Shown piece after piece: positions 26,434-36,083 of a stretch of 64,000 nucleotides of DNA. Below the pieces are notes generated by a model. It searched no databases. It saw nothing but the letters and a program-made list of their open reading frames with translations, and was not told where the DNA came from. The stretch's first letter is position 1; each line of letters opens with the position of its first letter. Position numbers and translations under genes: made by a program. This DNA comes from Schizophyllum amplum (taxonomy: Eukaryota; Basidiomycota; Agaricomycetes; Agaricales; Schizophyllaceae): assembly GCA_007026445.1 (NCBI GenBank), contig VDMD01000002.1, positions 1,178,001 through 1,242,000 of the forward strand. The letters are read 5' to 3'.

Positions 26434-26647
26434 GCAGCGCATCAGGCGCTGCTTTCTCGTTCGCCATGCTTTGACACGACTCGCACATAGTCGGACTTGT
26501 TGTACTTATCGTGTTGTACTTGCTGTACGATATCTACGATGCCGGACGAGAAGAGAAGGAGCTACCAACGAGTAATCATGATGATTGCCCACCCAAAAGT
26601 GTTTCTACGGCCGCTTCGATGTTGGCGCTGATGGACATGGAGGTTTG

Positions 26648-27859
26648 TCATTTCGAGAGGAAGAGGATGTCGTTCGCGTACCTGCGCTGAAGCGTACCAA
26701 TTATCACGTCGCGTCCCAGGTCCGGGAACATCGTCGTCAACTGCACGACCTCGGACTCGGGCGGTATGCGCACGCCCACGCTGCTGCGGTCGGCCCTTCC
26801 TGTGAGCTCGCTGACGAACTCGCGCATGACTGCGCCGCCGCTCGTCCGCACGTTCTGCATGCTCGTCCGCTCCGCCGGCTGCGATGCTGCGCTCGTCGAC
26901 GTCCGCGCCGTCGTCACCACCTCAGGCTCGGTCTCCGGGAGGGCAATGTTCGTCCGTCGTGGTGCACGAGACATGCCGAGCAAGGGCCGAACGTACGAGG
27001 AGCAGAAACGCACGACGGCAGGCGAGACGCGGTATACGTTCAAACCGATGAGGTCGGAGCGGTATAGCTGGCCAGAGAGGATGCCGACGGCGGCGGCGAC
27101 GATTGACCCTGGTGGCCTGCTGACTCCGAGCTGGTAAGTAGCGGGAGGTATGAGTATCTCAGGGTAGATAGCAAAGAAGATGCTTACCTGTAAAGCCAGC
27201 AAATAGAGGAAGCTCTTGTTACTCAAAGTGAGTCCGAAGACACGGAAGCGGTACACCGAAGGGACCACGCGAGAGTATTGGTACAGAATAGCGAAGACGA
27301 GACTGGTAGGTCCGCCTGCGATAGAGTTGAGGCCCGTACTGTGAAAGAGCAAGAGTGCGCTGAGCTCCAGCAAGGTGGCGACGAGCGTTGCGATAAGGGC
27401 AAAGGACTGACAGCGCCATTAGCGGCGTGCAAAGGCTTTGGTGATGTAGATTCGTACGCTAAACTTGACGCTACCGAACTGCCGCTCGACTTCGACTCCG
27501 ACATAGAAAAATAGAAGTACAGCAAGGAAGAGGTCGCTCGAGCTCGTGAAAGCGAGATGATGGGCGCCTAGCCGCCAGTACTTTGAGCAGATGGTTAGGT
27601 GGGTCCAACCAGGTAAGGATTCTCACTTGGTGGTCCCGAGAAATGTGGGGAACAAGCTATGACACATATAAGCATGGTAAGTGGGATGCACAAGCGTTTG
27701 AATAGCTGACCTGAAGGTGGAAGTAATGCTTCACGTCAAAAAGCCCGACGGCTATAGATGAAAGTGCAGTGGTGCATATTACGCCTAGATACAATGAGAT
27801 GAATAGCTAAGAAGGTTTGTTGTGCTACCTTTGGTAACCGGTGCATGCTCGAAGGACAT
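26648..27859 (-). CDS. DSC E3 ligase complex subunit 2 / UBAC2-like rhomboid pseudoprotease
   Basis: A multi-pass rhomboid-like protein with a C-terminal UBA/CUE domain. Dsc2-type proteins are part of the Golgi/ER Dsc ubiquitin ligase that activates SREBP, and UBAC2 acts in ER lipid and protein quality control. The start at 27859 (MSFEHAPVTKG) was chosen because a 43 nt intron then restores VICTTALSSIAVGLFDVKHYFHLQ. Two more introns give LVPHFSRDHQ and YWRLGAHHLAFTSSSDLFLAVLLFFYVGVEVERQFGS. Further helices are FALIATLVATLLELSALLLF and SFLYLLALQVSIFFAIYPEILI. The soluble C-terminus ends with PPESEVVQLTTMFPDLGRDVIIGTLQRR (about 26680-26765), a UBA/CUE-like ubiquitin-binding helix bundle. The rhomboid catalytic GxSG is not seen, as expected for a pseudoprotease. 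It is divergent from MET2. Confidence 0.87.
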
Positions 27860-28042
27860 GTCGAAGTTCAACACGATTCGGACACGCGCCGTCGGAGGCC
27901 AAGTTCGGCATCCGGTTGACCCGGCCCGGTGAGATAGTGAATGTCGATCACTTTTCGCGCAATCCGGCGTCATCCTTTCCAGAGTCATTGACAGGTCGTT
28001 CGGTGCCCCGGTCCCCTCTGTTTCTGCTTCCCTCCTGCGTCC

Positions 28043-29520
28043 ATGTCTGCCCAAGAACTGCGTGTCCAAGTCCTCAAAGATCCTGCGCATCCCCCGACGC
28101 GCGCACTTGACTCTCTGATCGAGCAATCAATTCACGTCGTTCCGGCCTTTACACTCGAGTGCGGCCGGACGCTTCGGGACGTTCCCGTCGCGTACAAGAC
28201 GTGGGGAAACCTCAATGAGAACAAAGACAATGTGATGATCATCTGCCACGCCTTTACTGGCAGCGCAGATGTGGAGGACTGGTGAGTGCTACTTCACATA
28301 TCTATTCACATTGAATCTCACGAGCCGAGCAGGTGGGGCCCGCTTATGGGACGAGGAAAAGCCTTCGACCCGAACCGCTTCTTCATCTTTTGCGCGAACA
28401 CACTAGGCTCTCCCTACGGGTCTGCATCGCCTGTCACTATCAATCCAGACACCGGTCGCCCCTATGGTCCTGAGTTTCCTGCGACCACCATCAGGGATGA
28501 TGTCCGGTCAGTCGAGCTGCCTTCTCTGCCAACCAGGACTTATCCATCCGCAGAATTCACAAGCTGGTCTTGGATCACCTAGGCGTTCGCTCCGTCGCGG
28601 TCGTCGTGGGAGGCTCCATGGGTGGAATGGCGGTCCTTGAGTGGCCACTCTGCTCTCCCCCTGACTACGTCCGGCATATCATCCCTCTCGCGACTTCAGC
28701 CCGCCACAGTGCCTGGTGCATAAGCTGGGGCGAGGCACAGCGCCAGAGTATCTACAGCGACCCTGTGTATCAGGATGGCTTCTATACCTCTCAGCCCGCC
28801 TCCGGTCTCGCGGCCGCGCGAATGAGTGCCCTGCTCACCTACCGCTCCCGCGACTCGTTCGAGAGCCGTTTTGGACGCAAGTCACAAATACCACCGTCCT
28901 CACCTCTGACGCCGCCGGAGTCGCCCGTCGTCCATTCGCAGTCCGATGACGAATCCTCACTCGCGTACCACAATGACGGCCACCGGAACGCGAACCCTGC
29001 ATCGCGCCCAACCTCTCCCGCTGCGCTCAAGCCGCCGATCTTCTCCGCGCAATCGTACCTCCGCTACCAAGGCGATAAGTTCACCGCGCGCTTCGATGCG
29101 AACTGCTACATCCACATCACGCGCAAGCTTGACACGCACGACGTCGCTCGTGGACGCGCGGACTCGGACGGGACGTTTGAGTCTGAGTCGCAGGCACTGG
29201 CGAAGGTGCTCGCGACGATTCCACCCCGCGCGCTCGTCATCAGCATCGCGACGGACGGGCTCTTCACACCATCGGAGCAGCGTGAAATCGCGGCGTATAT
29301 TCCGGACGCGGAGCTCGTCGTCATCCAGTCGCCGGACGGACACGATGGATTTCTACTGGAGTTCGAGCAGATCAACACGCACGTCTGCAGGTTCCTTCAC
29401 CGCGAATTCCCAGAGATCTACGAGAAGGAGCTGCCGGCTGAGAGCGTTGCGGAGTCGGGCTTTGAGGTGAAGAAGACAAGCGTTTTCGGAGAGGCGGAGG
29501 CAGATGTCGCTAACTGGTAA
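28043..29520 (+). CDS. MET2: Homoserine O-acetyltransferase
   Basis: Catalyses acetyl-CoA plus L-homoserine to O-acetylhomoserine, the entry step to methionine and cysteine by sulfhydrylation. It is an alpha/beta-hydrolase fold protein of about 460 residues. Exon 1 gives MSAQELRVQVLKD..., AYKTWGNLNENKDNVMIICHAFTGSADVEDW. After an intron, WGPLMGRGKAFDPNRFFIFCANTLGSPYGSASP follows. A second intron leads to KLVLDHLGVRSVAVVVGGSMGGMAVLEW, with the nucleophile Ser in GGSMGG (near 28617). DKFTARFDANCYIHITRKLDTHDV is characteristic. The Asp is in SIATDGLF (near 29255) and the His in DGHDGFLLE (near 29343). An insert of about 60 residues, Ser/Pro-rich (28885-29040), is usual for fungal MET2. It sits 183 bp from the divergent DSC2-like start, and its stop is at 29518-29520. 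Confidence 0.96.
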
Positions 29521-29712
29521 AGCCCGTGAGCTCGTTCGGGCGCCTGGTCGCGTTGCCGAATCGGTTGACTGTAATTTATTGGACACCCTGGCCGCCTCTA
29601 TAGTGCGGGACGCGTGTTCCTCGGGACAATGTTCGCTGCTCCTAACCTGCAATGGCCATCCCAAGTCCAACCTTGGAGCCGCCGGTACTGTATCGTTATA
29701 CGTTACTTTATG

Positions 29713-29781
29713 GGATCCAACTCCTCATAGGATCCAACTCCTCTCATAGTACTCATGCATGTAGCCTTAGGATCCAACTCC
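29713..29781. repeat. GGATCCAACTCC short direct repeats, three copies
   Basis: The 12-mer GGATCCAACTCC occurs at 29713-29724, 29730-29741 and 29770-29781, about 200 bp after the MET2 stop. Spacing is 17 and 40 bp, with TC-rich sequence between. The role is unknown. Confidence 0.85.
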
Positions 29782-30824
29782 AATACTTACCTAATTATCT
29801 ACATACCTGTTCGAATGCGCGACACCCTGGTAGTTACTCGTTCTCACACGGTGCATGCACAGCACTCGCATGGCTTCGCGTCCGTCGCCGCAAAAGCGTG
29901 AGGCAAGCCGATAAAACCGCGACACGATCTTTAGTATGCTTCGTCGACGGGCATTCGGAAAGATCCACGCAGCTCTCAAACAACAAAATGCCAGACGATG
30001 GACTGAGGTGCTGACGCCGATAACTCTGAGGATAGTGGATGAAGTGAAACACCTGAAATGAAGTCTAGCCAGCTCATCGTGCATCAGAGGCCTGCCGTTT
30101 TGCCAGAAGAGAATCCCACGAATTTATACAGTGCATCTCAAACCCTCGAAGAGCATCTGCTTCGGTGCCGCGCTTTGAGGCAAGTTACAGGCCGTGGCCG
30201 GAGAAATCTCAAGGCTCTGGAATGTTGAACTTGATTTGTCCGCACGTGCCGCCGGCTCCTTATCCCCTTTAGAGCAGGCCTTTGTGCATTGATTGTGCGC
30301 TTGATGTGCGCATGTGCGCGCGTCGCCCACATCGGTGATGGCGGCTGGATGGACTAGCTACGAGGATGCTTGATCCCGTAGGCCGCAGATGCGATCAGCA
30401 CACGAAAGTGTTCCGCGTCAACAAACGAGTTCAGGGACGGCGACCCGGTCGCGCTCATCATCACCTCCGAATCTACTGCCCGCGCGCGTTTCAGGGGCGC
30501 TGACTCGACTCCATGTTGGCTCCTTGTCCTCCTTCGACAGGCTCCTCCATCTCGGAGTCACCAGGTTTTGGGCCGCGGATTAATGGCCGGCGGATGGACA
30601 CTGCATACTGTACTTGCGTCGATGATACACGAAGCGTGGCAGCGCCTCCGACCTCAGCTCGCGCTGCGATTTGCACCGCACAGCTGTAGATACGTAGGCT
30701 ACGCCACATCTGGGTTAATGAACGGGGCGGAGGATGTCCCCCCAGACGATGCGCTGGACGTATGAACGGGGCACCATGTGCTACCGACCTCGTCCGCGGC
30801 GCCTGTACTATGCCTCACCGGGTC

Positions 30825-30851
30825 TTTGACGATTCTGCTCAAATCGTCAAA
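30825..30851. repeat. Hairpin palindrome inside the left MITE inverted repeat
   Basis: TTTGACGATT (30825-30834) and AATCGTCAAA (30842-30851) form a perfect 10 bp stem with a 7 nt loop. It lies 17 bp inside the element end, where a transposase could bind. Confidence 0.9.
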
Positions 30852-31154
30852 CTCCCGGGAAACCCCCTTCATGTGGTCCAATTCTGCCCGGAAAAAATTG
30901 TAGGGCCTGTTTTCGAGTGCTGGCTATCCAATGGTGCTAATTTTGTGGCCGGGAACCCGAAGGATTGTGCTGAGAGCCGCGGAAGGACGAATTGATGGCC
31001 ATCAGCCGCGTGCTGGCATCACCTCCCACTTGCTGTCGTCTTTCTCTCATTTTCACGCAGGAAAAATAGCACCATCGGATAGAGGGAGCATGAAACCCTA
31101 GCCTAGATTTTTTACTAGAGAAAAATCGGTCCATATAGAGAGGTTTCCCGGGAG

Positions 31155-31182
31155 TTTGACGATTCTGCTCAGAATCGTCAAA
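31155..31182. repeat. Hairpin palindrome inside the right MITE inverted repeat
   Basis: TTTGACGATTCTG (31155-31167) and CAGAATCGTCAAA (31170-31182) form a perfect 13 bp stem with a 2 nt loop. It is the partner of the left hairpin and is better preserved by three base pairs. Confidence 0.9.
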
Positions 31183-34100
31183 GACCCGATGAGGCATAGT
31201 ATCGACGCGCTGAGGCTCATATGCCTTGCATGCCCGATCCGGGACTGAGGAACAAACGCAGGACCTGTGCGGGGCGCTTGATCTTCGAGCTCGTCAGCGG
31301 ACGTGTGAGTTCGAGAACGCGGGGCACAAGGTGTGAATGAAAGGTTCGTGCGTCAGACTGCAGTTTAAATGAATGTACACGCGTGCGGGGAAGTGGCGCG
31401 CCCTAAGCCTGAGGAGTATGTCCGTCAGTAGACAGAAACCAAGATGGTTTATCACTCACCAGATCTGCAGACGTCTAGAACGCCGGTCTTGGCGCGGGGT
31501 CGTCTCAGCAATTGACAGACGCCGGACTCTGCGCGGCCCCGGCTTGAACGTACCTCTACGAGCAGAAACGCCGGGCTGATAGACCCCGAGACCATTCAGA
31601 TGGCATAGTCTTGCTGCTGCAGACAAGGGCTCTGTACGCTATGTCAAAGATAAGTAATTCAGATCATATACTTGCATGGGAAACTGATAGACGTGCAAAG
31701 ACGATAACCACTTGGTTATACCCCGCTCTGCGAGTCGTACGTAGAGTAGTGACTACGTGGGAGCCAGTCAAGCTGACATCCTGCGCGAACAGGGATACCC
31801 TGTTTCAGCGCCGTGAGTAGCGCTGAACGAACTGAGGTGCACATACTGACCTCGTCAGTAGTCGATGCTGAAGACGTCTTTAGTACCAGGCACGACTGTC
31901 CGCAATGAATTCCTCCGAACTGGTACTCACTGCAGCTGGATTGATGCGCCTCCATGCGCCTCCCTCGTCAACCGCGGCGTCGCTGACGGCACAGCCCCGT
32001 TAATTATGTCGCGCTGCCGACGCGCATGAGGGCGCTAAATGTATAGGACTGCCGTGAAGCGGCAACCCGTCACCGGCGGAGAAGTGCGCAGGGCACGGTG
32101 AAGGGTGCGAATTTCTTGAGACCACGCATCGAGTAGTAAATCGTGGTCGACGCACCGCGTCATCCCTGCGGCTGTGTGTCCAAGTGCGCTAGACGGTGAC
32201 TTGACGGTGGTGACTCACCTCATGAAGTCTACAGCTTCACCGACGCCAGCGGACGAATAGCGTCAGGGACCGGCAGTGGGCTAGGAACGATGACACAAGT
32301 CCGAGAACCACGACGCGCTTTTCTGAAGAAGCTTCGGCAGCGATGCACTTGGAAAACCTGAGAACAGCTCGATGCTCACGAGGGCCGGCGTGGACGGGCG
32401 AGGAGGGCGCCGGGAGGGTCTGTTGCGCGATTTATCGGTGGTCGGGACGCCGATGTCCACGCGATGGGTGACCGATGGGATGGCGCCGCGCCCGGGCGCG
32501 TCACGCTGCGCGCGCGACCTGCATAATGAATCGCTAGCATTCACGGTGGTCAGAAAATGCAGCCACTTACGCATCGACCCGTGAGCTGCAGCGCCTGCCC
32601 GCAGCTGCTTCACTCTAAGATGACAGGTATCCCGTATACGGGGCGGCGTACTCAGGCAGGTCACGGTGGTACACAGGATGCTTCATCGTAACCCTCCACT
32701 TACGGCGAAGCCGGATGGACGCGTTACTTGCCAAGGTTCGCGTTTCAGCGGCCCCAAGAGGCCTGCGCGCGACTGCACAAGAGTCAATCCTGCTCAGGCT
32801 CTGCAGCTGAAGGGCCGCTTCTTTTCCCACCTGGTCCTGGTGGGCGTCAGCGTCAGCGGTTCGCGGTCCGCGGGCGATCACGTCACTCCGATACAGGCTC
32901 ATCATCAGTTTGGAAGCCGTGTCTGTATCCTTCTGTATCCGGCCGTCGAGCTGGGACGCGTAACGGGCGAGGGGAAGGGGGTAAACTTCAACAATGGCGA
33001 ACGGGCGGGGCTATGTGCGCAAGGGGACCTCTGCGTTTCGAGGGCGAGGACAGACTGCGCCGGGGGATCCAAGGAGGGCGGGGAGGAGGGGCATACTGGG
33101 GGCATATAGGTATAGGCGACATACGGAGACAAACAGTTTCCGCCTGGTTGGTCGCTGGTTGAACATCTTCCATTGTCCACCGTGAGCCGCGGCGGGCCTG
33201 CACAGCGCGCCGAGCGAAGATCCACACGTGCCGCCGGTACGATTAGATTAGATAACCTGCCTGTGTTTTTGGCTTCTGCTGGTCCGCGCCTTGGATGGGT
33301 CTCTTCGAACCTGTCTTGTCGAGGCGCCCGTGAAGTCCGCGATTTCGTCTTCTCACTATTCCTGCTTCCTTGCATTGGACCGAGGCAGCTCCGAACGTCA
33401 TACAAGCAAGCAGCGCGATCTTCCTGAAAGCTGGACTCCGAACTCAACAAATCAACTTGAAGGCCAGGCTTGGGGAACCGTGATCGGAGTCTAAAAGGGT
33501 GACTCACACGAGATTCTTTGCACCTTCCCATCAAAATGTTGATGCCCAACTCAACATGGACGTTGAAGTTGCCTTAAGTGCCTCTGCGCTTTTGGACATG
33601 CCGTCTGCACCCAGGTTTCGAGGGCGCTGTACACGTTCCTCGCTCTCGCACCCTCTGTAATTTTCTCGGAAAGTGGAGCTCACGGAGGGCTTCTAATTCA
33701 GGGTCCTGGACATGTGTGCACTTGGAGTGAAATAGCGCGCCTGGTTTTCGGGCAGTCCTCCACGTGCTTTGGCGGCGCCTTTGACCGCCCCATCCAGAGC
33801 GTCCATGGGGGGACAACAACTGCCTTGTACGGCAGTCCCGACGATGCTTGCAGAAGGGTCTCCCGCATTCCCCCGCAGACAACTTGAACTTGGCGTGAAA
33901 GTCACGGCTATTTTGTCGGATAACTCAAGCCTAATTTCGTGCTCCCCGTGCGGCGAGCTTGGGAGTCTGCGGGCTCTCAGAAGTCTCGTACGCATAGCAA
34001 ACTTCTGGACTAGCGCGTTTATTTTCCAGCTTATCGTCCGCACGCCGTGTAGCGTGATTCCCACGGCTGAAGCCGCCCTAGTGAATATTATGTCAAGGGA

Positions 34101-34592
34101 GTTGGAGGAGGCCATTTCTTTCCATACAGAAGGCATGCCGGGTTCCTGCTCCGATGGACTGGGGAAAGCTGGACGAACTCAAGTGGAACTCCGACGTTCG
34201 ATATTTCGGGCGATTTCTTTTGCAGGAGGCTCACGACCGGTGTGGTTGTGGTGATCGTATTTGCCTCCGCTCGGGAGCAAACGACGCGTTTGTGGGGATG
34301 GGAGGAGAGGGAGGTGGCGATTTTGTGCGTGCTACGGTTCTCTGCTGTGTAGGCGGTTGTTGTGTGCCGCTGGAGCTGGAGTGCCGGCAGAGGACACAAA
34401 AGCCGGTGTCCACAGAGATCGTGGCTCCCCGATGCGCTGAGGGCGGTGGGGTACGGGCGGACCCCGGCGAGGGGTGGCACAAGTCCGCGATAAGCCATGC
34501 GATCGGCCCAAAGCGAACCGGGTCGGCGACCCATGCTGGCTCGTTGCGGGCTGGTGCGCGATATCCGCATTAGGAGTTGGATAGAAGGCGCG

Positions 34593-34598
34593 TATAAG
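34593..34598 (+). promoter_or_regulatory. TATA-like box of the GATA gene
   Basis: TATAAG lies 61 bp before the ATG at 34659, within a GC-rich setting (GGCGCGTATAAGACCGCG). The distance fits a short 5' leader. Confidence 0.5.
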
Positions 34599-34658
34599 AC
34601 CGCGTAAAACCAAGCGAGCCCGTCTGGCCATCCACCTCGTCCACTTCCGGAGCGCGCA

Positions 34659-36083
34659 ATGTTCGACTTGTCCTACGCGTCCACTTACTCAGACTCATCT
34701 CTCCCGCGCACACCGTCGCCCATCAACCCTGCCACCGTCCCCGTCCCCATGAAAGGCGCGCTCGACGTCCAGGACCCAGTCAACTATCCCGACCACGCGC
34801 TTAACCACGGCCTCTTCAACGTCGTCGACAACCCCCACGCTATGCTCCCCATCGACGACAACGCCGTCCCCTCCGAGAGCTACCGTCCCTCCTGGCAGAC
34901 GCCGCCGCGCGGCTCCCTCCTCCAGGACCTCTACGAAGGTGACAACTCCGCCCAGGCGCGGAGCAACATGCACTACATGCAGCAGCCCCCCATCCACACC
35001 AACGCATGGTCCCACATGCCACACGCGTCTATGCAGGAGCAGCAGCACCATCTCATGCGCCGCGCGACCTTCCCCTACGTCCGTCACGACCAGTCGCAGT
35101 CCATGTACATGCAGCAGCCCCACATGATGCATCAGCCTCACGGCGACATGTACATGGACAATGGTGTCTCCCCCGATGTCGACGTCTACGCCCACTCGCA
35201 GATCAAGCTCGAGGACGACCAGCGCCCGATGCCTCGCCACCAGATGATGAACGGCTACCCATACCCCCATCCCCACCCCCCATACCCATACGCCGAGATG
35301 GCGCCCATGTACCATATGCACGTCCAGCACACCGACGACGCTGCCTCCAAAGAGACGCAGTACCTCCGTCGCCGCTGCTTCAACTGCCACACCACCGAGC
35401 CACCCTCCTGGCGGCGCAGCACCCTCAACCCGGGCAAAATCGTCTGCAACAAGTGCGGCCTCTACGAGCGCACGCACCTCCGGCCACGCCCTCTGCGTTT
35501 TGACGAGCTGCGCGCGGGGAGCAAGACCCGTAAGGGTGGTCGCAACGCCGGCAAGAGCCCGAAGACGGCGAAGGCCGTCGTCAAGAAGGAGAGTCGGGAC
35601 GACGTCGCTGCAGCCGGCGCGCTTACGCGGCGAAGCAGCCAGTCCTCGCTCGGCGCGTCGAGCGACCTGGATGACAGCTGTAAGTATAGCCGCCTCTCTG
35701 TTTAGCGCGTCCGCTGACAGCGTCTTCTAGTGTCGCTCCACTCCTCGTCGACACCGCCGTCCTCTGGGTCCGCCCCGGGTTCCGCATACAACTCACCACA
35801 TCTGCCGTCCTACCCACTCTCCTCCACCACCTCGTCTCGTGACTCGCACTCACCACCTGCGATCATTGAGGGCGGTATCCGCCTGCCCAATGCCTCCCTC
35901 TCCGACCTCGGAGGTGGGCTGATGATGTCGCCGCCGACGAACCGCGCGTCTGACCTTTCCTCGCCGCCGCATTCCTCGCCTCTGCTGTCCGCGCCGTCGC
36001 AAGATACCCGCTACCGTTCGTCGTCACTGTCTCAGCATATGGGTGCGCCAACCGGCTACGGCCACGATGACCTCAGGGCGTGA
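34659..36083 (+). CDS. GATA-type zinc-finger transcription factor
   Basis: A nuclear DNA-binding protein of about 455 residues. The N-terminal 235 residues are low complexity, rich in Met, His, Pro, Gln and Tyr (HYMQQPP, MYMQQPHMMHQPHGDMYM, PYPHPHPPYPY). The single finger has Cys240, Cys243, Cys263 and Cys266 in RRRCFNC...SWRRSTLNPGKIVCNKCGLYERTH, followed by a basic LRPRPLRFDELRAGSKTRKGG stretch. The loop between the two Cys pairs is 19 residues, where fungal GATA fingers usually have 17, 18 or 20. The C-terminus is Ser/Pro-rich after an intron (about 35682-35729). Fungal GATA factors control nitrogen, iron, light or developmental programmes, and the sequence does not say which. The very long flanking non-coding regions suggest complex regulation. 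The start at 34659 is the first ATG after the TATA-like box. Confidence 0.9.

Larger units (their letters stand above)
30806..31201. mobile_element. Foldback MITE (Tc1/mariner-like, TA target duplication)
   Basis: A 392 bp non-coding element (30808-31199) flanked by TA on both sides. The ends are inverted: CTATGCCTCACCGGGTCTTT at the left matches the complement of the right end, which closes with AAAGACCCGATGAGGCATAG, with one mismatch. The match continues through AAACTCCCGGGAAACC. It then persists imperfectly for roughly 150 bp per side (for example TATCCAATGGTGCTA at the left against TATCCGATGGTGCTA on the other strand), so most of the element can fold on itself. No transposase reading frame fits inside. 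TA duplication, terminal inverted repeats and small size indicate a MITE mobilised in trans, and the superfamily assignment rests on the TA duplication only. Confidence 0.85.
29521..34658. other. Gene-poor stretch, 5.1 kb, upstream of the GATA gene
   Basis: No gene is supported on either strand. Contents seen are three short direct repeats (29713-29781), a 392 bp foldback MITE (30808-31199), and several long but domain-free open frames (for example minus 32905-33549 and plus 33769-34254). A GATA-site-like CGATAAG lies near 34489 and a TATAAG box at 34593-34598. In composition and lack of conserved peptides it resembles accumulated intergenic DNA or a long regulatory region. Confidence 0.45.

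Noticed and set aside
32905..33549. 214-codon minus-strand frame in the gene-poor stretch
   Set aside because: Low-complexity Arg/Pro/Ser composition with no conserved motif or splice-linked partner. Treated as chance.
34695..35477. 260-codon open frame antisense to the GATA gene
   Set aside because: Its peptide is a Val/Gly/His-rich mirror of the Met/His/Pro-rich coding strand, with no domain. The sense frame carries a perfect zinc finger.
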